A stretch of 64,000 nt of DNA from CAXNKH01 sp049296795. Its GTDB lineage: Bacteria; Pseudomonadota; Gammaproteobacteria; Burkholderiales; Burkholderiaceae_C. The notes under the pieces were generated by a model that saw nothing but the letters and a program-made list of their open reading frames with translations, ran no database searches and was not told where the DNA came from. The translations under genes and the position numbers were made by a program. This document shows positions 25,630-35,195 of the stretch, in pieces (position 1 is the first letter of the stretch; each line of letters begins with the position of its first letter). The DNA is taken from assembly GCA_049296795.1 (NCBI GenBank), contig JBAQTC010000022.1:1-64000 (forward strand), in the 5' to 3' direction.

Positions 25630-27105
25630 ATGAACCAAGATATTTTGATCAACTGGTCACCGCAGGAAACTCGGGTCGCGCTGGTGGAGAACGCCGTAGT
25701 GCAGGAGCTCCATATTGAGCGCGCCCATGAACGCGGGCTGGTCGGCAATATTTACCTGGGCAAAATTGCGCGAGTCTTGCCCGGCATGCAGTCGGCATTT
25801 ATTGATATCGGTCTGGAGCGTGCTGCGTTTTTACATGTGGCTGATGTCTGGCAACGTACGCCTGAGGGCGAGTCATTGAGCCAGGCGCGTAGCACGCAAG
25901 CACAAATCGGAATTGAAAAACAGGTGTTCGAGGGCCAGACCTTGATGGTGCAAGTCATCAAAGACCCGATCGGTACCAAAGGCGCACGCCTGTCAACCCA
26001 GATCAGTATCGCGGGCCGCTTGCTGGTGTTTCTGCCGCAAGACGACCATGTTGGTGTCTCACAAAAAATCCCACTCGAACAGCGCAATGAGTTGCGCAAC
26101 CGTTTGCTGCGCTTGACCGAAAAAGAGGGCGGCGGTTTTATTCTTCGCACCAATGGTGAGGACGCCAGTGAAGCCGAACTGGCGGACGATATCGCCTATT
26201 TGCGCAAGGCCTGGGCGCGTATCAAACAAGCGTCACAGCGCTTGCCATCAACTTCGCTGCTGCAGCAGGACTTGAGCCTGATCCAACGAGTCTTGCGCGA
26301 TTTGGTGGGCGACTCTACCCAGAGCATCAAGGTCGACTCCAAGGAACAGTTCGAGTCATTGCGAAATTTTGGCTTGGAGTTCATGCCTGCGGCGACTGAA
26401 AAATTGCAGCACTACAAAGGTGAGCGGCCGATTTTTGACCTGTTTGGCATTGATGAAGAAATTAGCAAGGCCCTGAGCCGTCGGGTCGATCTCAAGTCCG
26501 GCGGTTATTTGATCGTTGACCAGACCGAAGCGCTGACCACCATCGATGTCAATACCGGTGGTTTTGTTGGCGCACGCAATTTTGACGACACGATTTTCAA
26601 GACCAATCTGGAAGCCGCGCAGGCCATCGCACGGCAGTTGCGACTGCGTAACCTGGGCGGAATCATCATTGCTGATTTCATCGACATGGTGCGAACGGAT
26701 CACAGGGAAGCGGTGTTGGACGAGTTTCGCAAACAGCTGTCACGCGACAAGGTCAAGACCATGATGGGTGGCTTCTCGCAATTGGGTCTGGTCGAGCTGA
26801 CGCGCAAAAGAACCCGAGAATCACTGGCTCATATGTTGTGCGAGCCCTGTCCGAGTTGCGAGGGCAAAGGCAGTGTCAAGACAGCACGCAGCGTGACTTT
26901 CGACATATTTCGGGAGATTTTGCGGGAAGCCCGCCAGTTCAACCCGCGAGAGTTCCGCATTGTGGCCTCACCCAAAGTCATCGAGTTGTTCCTTGACGAA
27001 GAAAGTCAACACCTGGCGGGACTAAGTGAGTTCATCGGTAAACCTGTGTCCTTGCAAAGCGAAAGCGCCATGGGCCAGGAACAATACGATATTGTGTTGT
27101 TGTAG
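25630..27105 (+). CDS. rng: Ribonuclease G
   Basis: A 491-residue RNase E/G-type endoribonuclease that matures the 5' end of 16S rRNA and degrades mRNA. MNQDILINWSPQETRVA is the RNase G start, so the ATG at 25630 was preferred to a TTG at 25603. An S1 domain spans about 35-125, the catalytic DVNTGGFVGARN carries a metal-binding Asp, and CEPCPSCEGKG is the zinc-link region. It lacks the long C-terminal scaffold of RNase E. The next gene, a glycosyltransferase, begins 4 bases after its stop. Confidence 0.96.
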   Translation: MNQDILINWSPQETRVALVENAVVQELHIERAHERGLVGNIYLGKIARVLPGMQSAFIDIGLERAAFLHVADVWQRTPEGESLSQARSTQAQIGIEKQVFEGQTLMVQVIKDPIGTKGARLSTQISIAGRLLVFLPQDDHVGVSQKIPLEQRNELRNRLLRLTEKEGGGFILRTNGEDASEAELADDIAYLRKAWARIKQASQRLPSTSLLQQDLSLIQRVLRDLVGDSTQSIKVDSKEQFESLRNFGLEFMPAATEKLQHYKGERPIFDLFGIDEEISKALSRRVDLKSGGYLIVDQTEALTTIDVNTGGFVGARNFDDTIFKTNLEAAQAIARQLRLRNLGGIIIADFIDMVRTDHREAVLDEFRKQLSRDKVKTMMGGFSQLGLVELTRKRTRESLAHMLCEPCPSCEGKGSVKTARSVTFDIFREILREARQFNPREFRIVASPKVIELFLDEESQHLAGLSEFIGKPVSLQSESAMGQEQYDIVLL

Positions 27106-27109
27106 CGTC

Positions 27110-28252
27110 ATGCGCATTGCTGTCATTACTCGGGTTTTTTCCAAGACGGGCGGTGGTGCCGAGAGCTATGCGGTTGCCATGGTGCAGGAACTCATTGAGC
27201 GCCACGATATCCATGTGTTTTGCCAAGAGACAAACCGTCCAGTGACCGGGGCGACCTACCACCGCGTGTTTTGTTTGAGCCGTAAACCGCGCTGGCTTAA
27301 TCAACTGCTGTTTGCATTAGCCACCTGGATCAAGACCCGGCGTGGTTTTGATGTGGTGCATTCACACGAGAATACCTGGCATGGACAGATCCAGACCATT
27401 CATGTCAAACCGATACGTCTGAACCTGTTTGTCGGGCATGACTCGGTTGGGCTTGTGTGGCAGTGGATCAAAGTGGCTCTAAGCCCGCGCTTGCTGACCT
27501 ATGTCTGGCTTGAGGCTGCTCGCTTCAAGTTCAAGTCGAACAGAAAAATAGTGGCTACATCTCAGAGCCTTGGCGCCCAATGTGCAAAGACCTATCCACC
27601 CAGTGCAGCAGGGCTTTCGGTCATCACTCCTGGTACCTCTGTGGCTCTGCACCAGCCTACCCGCGTAGCGGCGCATCAGCAGCTCGGTCTATCCGGCCTA
27701 GGCCAGCAGAGGCTAGTGCTTTTTGTTGCCAATGATTACAGGCGTAAAGGTCTGGACACTTTGTTGCAGGCAATGTGCTTGTTGCCGCTGAATGTCAGTC
27801 TGCTGATTGCAGGCAACACCGAACAGATGGCGAAATATGCTCAACAAGCTAAAAGACTGGGGCTGAGCCAGCGGGTGCGGTTTTTGGGGCCGCTTACAAA
27901 TCTCTGCGTGGCTTACTGTGCCGCCGATTGCCTGGCTCATCCCACGTTGGAGGATAGTTTTGCCATGGTGGTGCTTGAAGCCATGGCCCATGGTTTGCCG
28001 GTGGTCGTCAGTGGACCAGCATATTGCGGGATATCGCAGCAATTGACCGATGGCCGCCATGCCTTGCTGCTGCAAGACCCGCAGGATCCCAATCAGCTGT
28101 CGGACCGGCTGCGTGCCGTGCTGGAGCAACCCGAACTGGACACGCAGTTGAGCCAACAGGGTTTGTTGTTTGCCCAAGCGCATTCATGGGAAAGTGCCGC
28201 CCTACAATACGAGGCCCTGTACCAGCAGGCAGCCGCGCTCACTGCAGTGTGA
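27110..28252 (+). CDS. Glycosyltransferase family 4 protein
   Basis: A 380-residue GT-B fold transferase with VFSKTGGGAESYA at the donor-acceptor cleft, and in the C-terminal domain VANDYRRKGLDTLLQAM and HPTLEDSFAMVVLEAMAHG, the E-x7-E nucleotide-sugar motif. It is related to WaaG-like LPS core transferases. It starts 4 bases after rng, so the glycan locus is directly fused to the housekeeping transcription unit. Sugar and acceptor are not known. Confidence 0.88.
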   Translation: MRIAVITRVFSKTGGGAESYAVAMVQELIERHDIHVFCQETNRPVTGATYHRVFCLSRKPRWLNQLLFALATWIKTRRGFDVVHSHENTWHGQIQTIHVKPIRLNLFVGHDSVGLVWQWIKVALSPRLLTYVWLEAARFKFKSNRKIVATSQSLGAQCAKTYPPSAAGLSVITPGTSVALHQPTRVAAHQQLGLSGLGQQRLVLFVANDYRRKGLDTLLQAMCLLPLNVSLLIAGNTEQMAKYAQQAKRLGLSQRVRFLGPLTNLCVAYCAADCLAHPTLEDSFAMVVLEAMAHGLPVVVSGPAYCGISQQLTDGRHALLLQDPQDPNQLSDRLRAVLEQPELDTQLSQQGLLFAQAHSWESAALQYEALYQQAAALTAV

Positions 28253-28269
28253 TGAGACGCTCAAAAATC

Positions 28270-29712
28270 ATGAAAAAAAATCACATCGTTCCGGTCATTC
28301 TTTGCGGTGGATCAGGCACTCGGCTCTGGCCGCTGTCCCGTGCGGGTTTCCCAAAACAGTTTCTAGTGCTCTCAGGTACGACCAGCCTGTTCCAGCAAGC
28401 AGTCGAGCGTGTCAATGGGCTGGCAGCACCGGATATTCAAGTAGGCGAAACCCTGGTGGTGACCAATGAAGAGCATCGGTTCTTGGTACTCGATCAATTG
28501 CGTGAACTCAAGACCGTGTCAGCCACCTTGCTGCTCGAACCTATGGGACGCAACACTGCACCTGCGCTCACGTTGGCCGCGCTACAAGCCACTGCCGATG
28601 GAGATGACCCGATTCTTGTCGTGACGCCGGCTGACCAAACTGTGAAGAATGGGGCTGCGTTTACTGAAGCCTTACAGCAAAGCGTGCGCGCCGCTGCGGA
28701 CGGGCGCATCGTGATTCTTGGGATCACGCCGGTCAATCCCGAAACTGGTTATGGCTACATCAAGGCCGATGGCCCAAGCTTTAATGTCGGCACGTTTGCC
28801 GAAAAACCCGACCTTGAAACTGCCCAACGTTACCTAGAGCAAGGTGGCTATTACTGGAATGCCGGCATGTTCGTGCTGCGCGCCAGTAGCTGGCTCAAAG
28901 CCTTGTCGCAATTTCGTCCCGAGATGGCACGGGCAACTCAAAAAGCCTGGGCTGGAAAAACGGCTGATGCGACGTTCATCCGTCCCGACCCCTGCGCTTT
29001 TGCCGCCGTTCCGAGTGAATCGGTAGATTATGCGGTCATGGAGCAGTGCCCAGGTTCGGTATTCCCGATTCAAATGGTGCCGCTGGACGCTGGCTGGAGC
29101 GATTTAGGCGCTTGGGATGCGGTTTGGGCGATGAACCAAGCCGATGAGCAGGGCAATGTGGTGCAAGGTGATGCGCTGTTGGCAGATACCCGCAACACGT
29201 TGATTCATGCCAGCAGTCGCTTGGTCGGCGCGGTCGGTGTCAACAACCTCGTGATTGTCGAAACGGCTGATGCGGTCTTGGTCGCTGAGCGCAGCCAAAG
29301 CCAGCATGTGAAGAAACTGGTGACTCAGATGGAAGCGAAGAAACGCGAAGAATTGACGCTGCACCGTAAAGTCCACCGCCCTTGGGGTTGGTACGACAGC
29401 ATTGACGAATCAGCCCGTTTCAAAGTCAAACGCATCAATGTCAAGCCTGGTGCCACCTTGAGCCTGCAAAAGCACCACCACCGCGCCGAGCATTGGGTCG
29501 TGGTGAAGGGAACTGCTGAGGTGACCTGCGGCGACAAAGTGGTCTTGCTCACGGAAAACCAATCGACTTACATCCCCTTGGGCGAAGTCCACCGATTAGC
29601 CAACCCCGGAACCATCCCGCTAGAAATCATCGAAGTGCAATCCGGTAGTTATCTCGGTGAAGATGACATTGTGCGGTTTGAAGACAGTTACGGGCGGACC
29701 AAGACGGTTTGA
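28270..29712 (+). CDS. manC: Mannose-1-phosphate guanylyltransferase / mannose-6-phosphate isomerase
   Basis: A 480-residue type II bifunctional enzyme. The N-terminal guanylyltransferase has PVILCGGSGTRLWPLSR and FPKQFL, and later FAEKPDLETA and the DAGWSDLGAWDA metal region. The C-terminal cupin isomerase domain has RPWGWYDS, LSLQKHHHRAEHW and the final EIIEVQSGSYLGEDDIVR. It supplies GDP-mannose from fructose-6-phosphate together with a phosphomannomutase, which is not in the window. An in-frame ATG at 28252 overlapping the previous stop is an alternative start. Confidence 0.95.
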   Translation: MKKNHIVPVILCGGSGTRLWPLSRAGFPKQFLVLSGTTSLFQQAVERVNGLAAPDIQVGETLVVTNEEHRFLVLDQLRELKTVSATLLLEPMGRNTAPALTLAALQATADGDDPILVVTPADQTVKNGAAFTEALQQSVRAAADGRIVILGITPVNPETGYGYIKADGPSFNVGTFAEKPDLETAQRYLEQGGYYWNAGMFVLRASSWLKALSQFRPEMARATQKAWAGKTADATFIRPDPCAFAAVPSESVDYAVMEQCPGSVFPIQMVPLDAGWSDLGAWDAVWAMNQADEQGNVVQGDALLADTRNTLIHASSRLVGAVGVNNLVIVETADAVLVAERSQSQHVKKLVTQMEAKKREELTLHRKVHRPWGWYDSIDESARFKVKRINVKPGATLSLQKHHHRAEHWVVVKGTAEVTCGDKVVLLTENQSTYIPLGEVHRLANPGTIPLEIIEVQSGSYLGEDDIVRFEDSYGRTKTV

Positions 29713-31055
29713 TGTCGCAACAAAAACCACGAGAGCGCTGGTTGATTCTGGCCCATGCCTTCAATATGGATGGACGGGCCGCCAGCCAGACCATCACCGA
29801 CAAAATCCCACATTTGCGGCGAGCCGGGATTGAGGTCGTCGTCCTGAGTGGAGTTTCCGGGACGCACGATACCGAGGTGGAGCACCACCAGATCTGGCCT
29901 GCCGGACCTGCGGGCTTGCGCTTCGAATTGCGGCATGTGCTGCGCAGGCGCTTCGGCAAAGGGCTGATGTACCGCAGCCTGATGGTAGTGGCCACGCTGG
30001 CATTACTACCGGGACTGATCGTTGAAAAACTTCTACGACCGGTGGAGAGCTCCTGGTCTTGGTGGATCAGTGCTTTTTTCAAAGGCTGGTCATTGTCACG
30101 GCAACAACCGTTTGACCTAATTTACTCCACGGGTGGCGCTTTTTCGGCTCACGTGGCAGGTCGTTCCCTGAAACGGGCAATTGGCGTACCCTGGTTGGCC
30201 GAGGTGCATGACCCGATGGTCGTGCCTGGTACCACACCACACACAGCCCACCAGAAGATGCAGGCAAAAATCGAGCAGCAGATTTGCACCGATGCTGATG
30301 TTGCGATCTGGTTCACCGAACAAGCCTTGGCAAGTGCCCGCCAACGTCATCCCCAACTGGGCGAACGCGGCAAGATGATGTTGCCGGGGATTGACGCTCC
30401 ATTTAAGACTTTGCCACCCTATCAGCCAGGGCCGAAATTCATCATCGGACATTTCGGATCACTCTCCACCACAAGAAATCTTGGGCCCATCATCAGCGCG
30501 CTGGAGCAGTTGCAACAGAGCCGTCCCGAGTTGGTGGCAGCAATCGAATTGCAAGTGTATGGTGGCCCGCTGGACAGTGTTTCGTCCGGCTTGCTGGCCG
30601 GCTCACCGGTGTGCGAGCGTGTACGCCACTTTGGCCGAATTGAAGCGGATCAACAAACGGGTTTGAGCGGACGCGAACAGATTTTGCAACGCATGAGAGC
30701 GGTCGATGTGCTGCTGCTGCTGCATGGTGAGGAGCCCATTTGCGCCGAGTACATCCCCTCCAAACTCTACGAATATCTGTGGATGCAGCGCCCGATACTG
30801 GCCATCGTTCACTGTAATTCTCAGATGGCTGAAATGCTGCGCGTGCAGGGGCATGACGTGGTAGTGACTATTACCCAGAGGCATGGGCGTGAGGGTGCCC
30901 TAAATGCATTTGCCGATTCAATAGTGCAGCTGTTTGACCGATGGCGAACTGATGGCCTACCCGATAGCGGTCAGGCCAGTCCCTACACTACAGCAGCTTC
31001 AGTCAGGCAGTTGATTGACTGGGGGAGTGAGTGCCATGCCGTACCGCTAAACTAA
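29712..31055 (+). CDS. Glycosyltransferase, GT4-like
   Basis: A 447-residue protein with a GT-B-like layout. The N-terminal half begins WLILAHAFNMDGRAASQTI and contains a hydrophobic stretch (about 92-110). The C-terminal half has FIIGHFGSLSTTRNLGPII and a late EYIPSKLYEYLWMQRPILA, the acidic donor-binding region. The ATG at 29712 shares one base with the manC stop. It probably adds a sugar to the surface glycan. Similarity to characterised families is weaker than for its neighbours. Confidence 0.75.
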   Translation: MSQQKPRERWLILAHAFNMDGRAASQTITDKIPHLRRAGIEVVVLSGVSGTHDTEVEHHQIWPAGPAGLRFELRHVLRRRFGKGLMYRSLMVVATLALLPGLIVEKLLRPVESSWSWWISAFFKGWSLSRQQPFDLIYSTGGAFSAHVAGRSLKRAIGVPWLAEVHDPMVVPGTTPHTAHQKMQAKIEQQICTDADVAIWFTEQALASARQRHPQLGERGKMMLPGIDAPFKTLPPYQPGPKFIIGHFGSLSTTRNLGPIISALEQLQQSRPELVAAIELQVYGGPLDSVSSGLLAGSPVCERVRHFGRIEADQQTGLSGREQILQRMRAVDVLLLLHGEEPICAEYIPSKLYEYLWMQRPILAIVHCNSQMAEMLRVQGHDVVVTITQRHGREGALNAFADSIVQLFDRWRTDGLPDSGQASPYTTAASVRQLIDWGSECHAVPLN

Positions 31056-31093
31056 CGGTCTGCAAATGAAGATTGCACGCATTTTAATAACAC

Positions 31094-32224
31094 ATGAAAA
31101 GCACACCCAAAGTAGCTCTTATCACCGGCATTACCGGCCAAGATGGCTCCTACCTAGCCGAATTTCTGCTTGAAAAAGGCTATATGGTGCACGGCATCAA
31201 GCGCCGCGCCAGCTCGTTCAACACCGAGCGCGTGGACCACCTGTACCAAGACCCGCATGTCAACCAACGCAACTTTGTGCTCCACTATGGTGACCTGACG
31301 GACAGCAGCAACCTGATGCGCATCGTGCAGCAGGTGCAGCCCGATGAGGTGTACAACCTGGGCGCGCAAAGCCATGTGGCGGTGAGCTTTGAGAGCCCGG
31401 AATACACGGCAGACGTTGATGCCATCGGCCCGCTGCGCTTGTTGGAGGCCATCCGTATTCTGGGGCTGGAGAAAAAGACCCGCTACTACCAGGCCAGTAC
31501 CAGCGAGTTGTACGGTCTGGTGCAAGAAATACCGCAGAAAGAAACCACGCCCTTTTATCCCCGCAGCCCCTACGGCGTGGCCAAGCTCTATGCTTACTGG
31601 ATCACGGTCAACTACCGCGAAGCCTATGGCTTGTATGCCTGCAATGGCATTCTCTTTAATCATGAAAGCCCGCGCCGTGGCGAAACCTTCGTCACACGCA
31701 AAATCACGCGCGCCCTGGCCAACATCGCCCAAGGGTTGGACACCTGTCTCTATCTGGGCAATATGGATGCCCTGCGTGACTGGGGCCACGCCAAAGACTA
31801 CGTGCGTATGCAGTGGATGATGTTGCAGCAAGACGCGCCCAAAGATTACGTCATTGCCACTGGTGTTCAGTACAGCGTGCGCCAGTTCATCGCAAAATCT
31901 GCCGCCCAGCTAGGCATCAGCCTGCGCTTTGAAGGGCAAGGAGTAGAAGAATACGCTGTGGTTTGCGCCATTGAGGGCGACAAGGCCCCGGCGCTGAAGG
32001 TGGGCGAGGTCATTGTGCGCGTTGACCCGCACTATTTCCGCCCGACCGAGGTAGAGACCTTGCTGGGCGACCCCAGCCTGGCCAAACAAGACCTGGGCTG
32101 GATCCCGCAAATCAGCCTGGACGAGATGGTGCAAGAAATGGTGGCGCATGATTTGGAGCACGCTAAGAAACATGCCCTTCTCAAGCACCATGGTTATACG
32201 GTGCCGGTTTCGCGGGAGAAATAA
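31094..32224 (+). CDS. gmd: GDP-mannose 4,6-dehydratase
   Basis: A 376-residue extended SDR. The cofactor motif is ITGITGQDGSYLAEFLL, followed by GIKRRASSFNTERVDHLY, the Thr/Glu/Tyr active site region YQASTSELYG and the catalytic YxxxK as YGVAK. NHESPRRGETFVTRKI is a Gmd signature. It converts GDP-mannose to GDP-4-keto-6-deoxymannose. Its substrate comes from ManC two genes upstream and its product goes to the GDP-fucose synthase 5 bases downstream. Confidence 0.97.
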   Translation: MKSTPKVALITGITGQDGSYLAEFLLEKGYMVHGIKRRASSFNTERVDHLYQDPHVNQRNFVLHYGDLTDSSNLMRIVQQVQPDEVYNLGAQSHVAVSFESPEYTADVDAIGPLRLLEAIRILGLEKKTRYYQASTSELYGLVQEIPQKETTPFYPRSPYGVAKLYAYWITVNYREAYGLYACNGILFNHESPRRGETFVTRKITRALANIAQGLDTCLYLGNMDALRDWGHAKDYVRMQWMMLQQDAPKDYVIATGVQYSVRQFIAKSAAQLGISLRFEGQGVEEYAVVCAIEGDKAPALKVGEVIVRVDPHYFRPTEVETLLGDPSLAKQDLGWIPQISLDEMVQEMVAHDLEHAKKHALLKHHGYTVPVSREK

Positions 32225-32229
32225 ATACG

Positions 32230-33210
32230 ATGGACCGAGCAGCCAAAATATTTGTCGCGGGTCATCGCGGCATGGTCGGCAGCGCCATCGTGCGCACTCT
32301 GCTGGCACAAGGGCATGACCCGCAGCGCATCGTGGCCCGAACCCACGCCGAGCTAGACCTAACCGATCAGCGCGCCGTCAACGACTTCTTTGCCAGTGAA
32401 AAGCCGGATCAGGTTTTCCTGGCCGCCGCCAAGGTGGGCGGCATCTTGGCCAACAACACTTACCCGGCCGAATTCATTTACCAAAACTTGATGATGCAGG
32501 CCAATGTCATCCATGCCGCCCACGTGCATGGTGTACAAAAACTGCTCTTCCTCGGCTCCAGCTGCATCTATCCAATGCTGGCGCCCCAACCCATGACGGA
32601 AGACGCCCTGCTGACGGGCAAGCTCGAACCCACCAACGAACCCTATGCGGTGGCCAAGATTGCCGGCATCAAGCTGTGCGAGAGCTACAACCGCCAGTAT
32701 GGGCGCGACTACCGCAGTGTGATGCCCACCAACCTGTACGGACCCGGGGACAACTACCACTCTGAAAACAGTCACGTCATCCCGGCCATGCTGGGCCGCT
32801 TTCATGAAGCGAAGGTGGCGAACGCGCCAGAGGTTGCCATCTGGGGCACCGGTACACCGCGGCGTGAGTTTCTCTACGTGGACGACATGGCCGCTGCCAG
32901 CGTCTTCGTCATGAACCTGTCCGTCAGCGAATACGAATCCCAGGTGCAGCCGCAACTCAGCCACATCAACGTGGGGTATGGCGCCGATGTGACCATTACC
33001 GAACTGGCCGCCACGGTGGCACGCGTGGTGGGGTATCAGGGACGCATTACTTTTGACGCCACCAAGCCGGATGGGGCGCCGCGCAAGTTGATGGACTCCG
33101 GTAGACTCAACGCCGTGGGATGGAACGCTAGAATTGACTTGGATCAGGGGCTTAAGCAGTCCTACCAGGACATGCTAGAGCGCCACGTAGGCCAGGCCAT
33201 TCCAATCTAA
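32230..33210 (+). CDS. fcl: GDP-L-fucose synthase
   Basis: A 326-residue SDR epimerase/reductase that makes GDP-L-fucose from the Gmd product. Visible are GHRGMVGSAIVRTL, AAKVGGILANN, FLGSSCIYP (Ser/Cys at the active site), the catalytic YAVAK and PTNLYGPGDNY. Length is normal. With manC and gmd it gives a GDP-fucose pathway complete except for phosphomannomutase. A likely user is the GT10-type transferase at 44077-45018. Confidence 0.96.
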   Translation: MDRAAKIFVAGHRGMVGSAIVRTLLAQGHDPQRIVARTHAELDLTDQRAVNDFFASEKPDQVFLAAAKVGGILANNTYPAEFIYQNLMMQANVIHAAHVHGVQKLLFLGSSCIYPMLAPQPMTEDALLTGKLEPTNEPYAVAKIAGIKLCESYNRQYGRDYRSVMPTNLYGPGDNYHSENSHVIPAMLGRFHEAKVANAPEVAIWGTGTPRREFLYVDDMAAASVFVMNLSVSEYESQVQPQLSHINVGYGADVTITELAATVARVVGYQGRITFDATKPDGAPRKLMDSGRLNAVGWNARIDLDQGLKQSYQDMLERHVGQAIPI

Positions 33211-33229
33211 TGACGTCGATCTCTCTTCA

Positions 33230-33970
33230 ATGTACGCTATAAGCCCACTGCAAATCCTCGTCATCTCCCTGAAGCACTCCAAGGAGCGCCAGGCCAAGGT
33301 GGGAGGCGAAATGGGCAAGACCGGGCTCGAATGGGACTTCCTTGACGCGGTGGACGGCAGCAAGCTCGACATGTCCCGCGTGGCCTACAACGCAGCCAAG
33401 GTCCGGCGCCTGCTAGGCTTTGAACTTACGCTGCGGGAGATCGGCTGCTACCTCTCGCACATGAAGTGCTGGCAGGCCTGTGTCGACGCGGGCCGTCCGA
33501 CGCTGGTCTTCGAGGATGATTTCGTCGTACAGCCGCATTTCGAGACCGTGCTTAGGACCTTGATGAATGATCACCGGGACTGGCAGATTGCGCGTCTGCA
33601 GGCGCTGTGCGACAGCAGCCATGCGCTTGTCGCCGACTTCGGTGGTTACCGGCTCGTGAAGAATGACAGCGATCCCCTGGGTGCCACGGCCTACCTCGTC
33701 AACCCTGCGTCTGCCCGGGTGCTGCTCGAGGGGTCGACCGAGATCTTCGAGCCACTGGACCACTACATCGAGCACCATGAGAAACATGGCCTGCAGATGC
33801 TGGCCATCTTGCCGTACCCGATTACGGTGGTGGATCCGACTCGTGCCACATCGACCATCACTGACCGCCCGGATCGTCCCTCAATAAAGGGGCTAAGGAA
33901 GGTCTCCCGCTCTTTCTACAGGATGATGGACCGCACCTTTTCTCGCAACCCTTGGTTTCCCAAAGGTTGA
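33230..33970 (+). CDS. Glycosyltransferase family 25 (LPS biosynthesis)
   Basis: A 246-residue GT25 transferase, the family of LgtB-like galactosyltransferases of lipooligosaccharide. ILVISLKHSKERQAKV is the family start, GCYLSHMKCWQACV the conserved loop, and LVFEDDFVV the metal-binding ExDD motif. Residues 152-160 (GATAYLVNP) also fit. It starts 19 bases after fcl. GC content rises from here on. It is likely to act on an LPS or capsular oligosaccharide in the cytoplasm. Confidence 0.87.
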   Translation: MYAISPLQILVISLKHSKERQAKVGGEMGKTGLEWDFLDAVDGSKLDMSRVAYNAAKVRRLLGFELTLREIGCYLSHMKCWQACVDAGRPTLVFEDDFVVQPHFETVLRTLMNDHRDWQIARLQALCDSSHALVADFGGYRLVKNDSDPLGATAYLVNPASARVLLEGSTEIFEPLDHYIEHHEKHGLQMLAILPYPITVVDPTRATSTITDRPDRPSIKGLRKVSRSFYRMMDRTFSRNPWFPKG

Positions 33971-34016
33971 TAAAAGCGACTGGTTGGCAGCAGTTTTCCC
34001 GCATCGGTAGATAGCA

Positions 34017-35000
34017 TTGAAGCTCTTCCAAAAAATCAGGTCGCTGTTGCGCGGAAGCCGCTTGTCCAGAAAGCGGGTGAAAGAAACCGTCCTGTACTTC
34101 AATTCGGAACATGATGATGTCATTCGGGACTACTACCTGTATGTGCTGCGCCTATTGACGCAGGCGGCGCAAACCAGCTACCTGAAGGCCGACGTCGTGC
34201 TCGGTGCCTATGAGGTCCGGCACCGTGGGTCCAGGCTGCAGTTCCGGGTCGACTTCCAAATCGAGCACACACTGGTCAAGAAAGGCGGGCGGGGGGCGGG
34301 GCACGCGCCCGAGGGCGTAGTGCCGGTGCCGGGCGATCCGGGCCGCCGCTACCTGGTGCGGGTGCAGGACATGGCCCGGCTCGACCGTGCCGATGTGGTG
34401 ATCGAATACAGCTGCCCCAACCTGGTCAATCTGAAGTCCAGCGGCCTGTACCCGGAGCTGGTAGCCAGGCTGCACTACATCGCGCCCCTGGTCTACCCGG
34501 TAGATGCGCTCGTGCCCGGCGCCGCGCCGCGCGATCTGGAGGTCATCACCCTCTTCGGCAATCCCAAGGAGCCCCGGCGCAAGGCGCTGCTCGACACGCT
34601 CAGGCACTGGAACCCGGTCTGCCAGAACATTCGGGGCTGTTTCGACGACATCCACGACATCTACCGACGCACTCGTATCCTGGTCAACATTCGCCAGACC
34701 GACCACCACGACACGCTGGAGGAACTTCGCGTGCTGCCGGCACTTCTGTCAGGAGTGGTCGTCATCAGCGAGGACGTGCCCTTGCGCAGCGAAGTTCCTT
34801 ATCGGGACTTCATCCTCTGGGCGCCCCTACAGGAACTGCCCGCGCTAGTGCGGGAGGTGCACGAGAGCTACGCGCACCACCACGAACGCATTTTTTCCGG
34901 CGCTGCCTTGCGCCAGTGCCTGTCTGCTATGGAAAAGGCCAACCGCGACACAGCCCGCCTCCTGCTTGCGCAACTCGAGGCACGCCACCCCGGCAGCTGA
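34017..35000 (+). CDS. Putative glycosyltransferase (GT1/CgeB-like C-terminal half)
   Basis: A 327-residue protein starting at a TTG. No in-frame ATG occurs before about residue 118, which lies inside the conserved region. The N-terminal part has a DVIRDYYLYVLRLL helix. The C-terminal part, from EVITLFGNPKEPRRKALLD through YRRTRILVNIRQTD and ALLSGVVVISEDVPL, resembles donor-binding halves of GT-B enzymes. It is strikingly GC-rich compared with genes upstream. It is the last plus-strand gene before the opposite-strand block, with 195 empty bases between. Function beyond glycosyl transfer is not clear. Confidence 0.6.
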   Translation: MKLFQKIRSLLRGSRLSRKRVKETVLYFNSEHDDVIRDYYLYVLRLLTQAAQTSYLKADVVLGAYEVRHRGSRLQFRVDFQIEHTLVKKGGRGAGHAPEGVVPVPGDPGRRYLVRVQDMARLDRADVVIEYSCPNLVNLKSSGLYPELVARLHYIAPLVYPVDALVPGAAPRDLEVITLFGNPKEPRRKALLDTLRHWNPVCQNIRGCFDDIHDIYRRTRILVNIRQTDHHDTLEELRVLPALLSGVVVISEDVPLRSEVPYRDFILWAPLQELPALVREVHESYAHHHERIFSGAALRQCLSAMEKANRDTARLLLAQLEARHPGS

Positions 35001-35195
35001 GATGTCCAGTCGTATCGACATGTTAGATGCCAATCACTACGGAGACTAAAACGAAGCATTCAGTCCCGCAAAAAGACGTCAAATAAAGGCAAAATCTAAA
35101 CCCGAAAGATGTCCGTTTGAGTCCCTCCAGCGGGTCTCTATATGCCGAAAAATGACAGGATGTATTGCGGATTTTATTTCGTTGTGTTTCGATGC

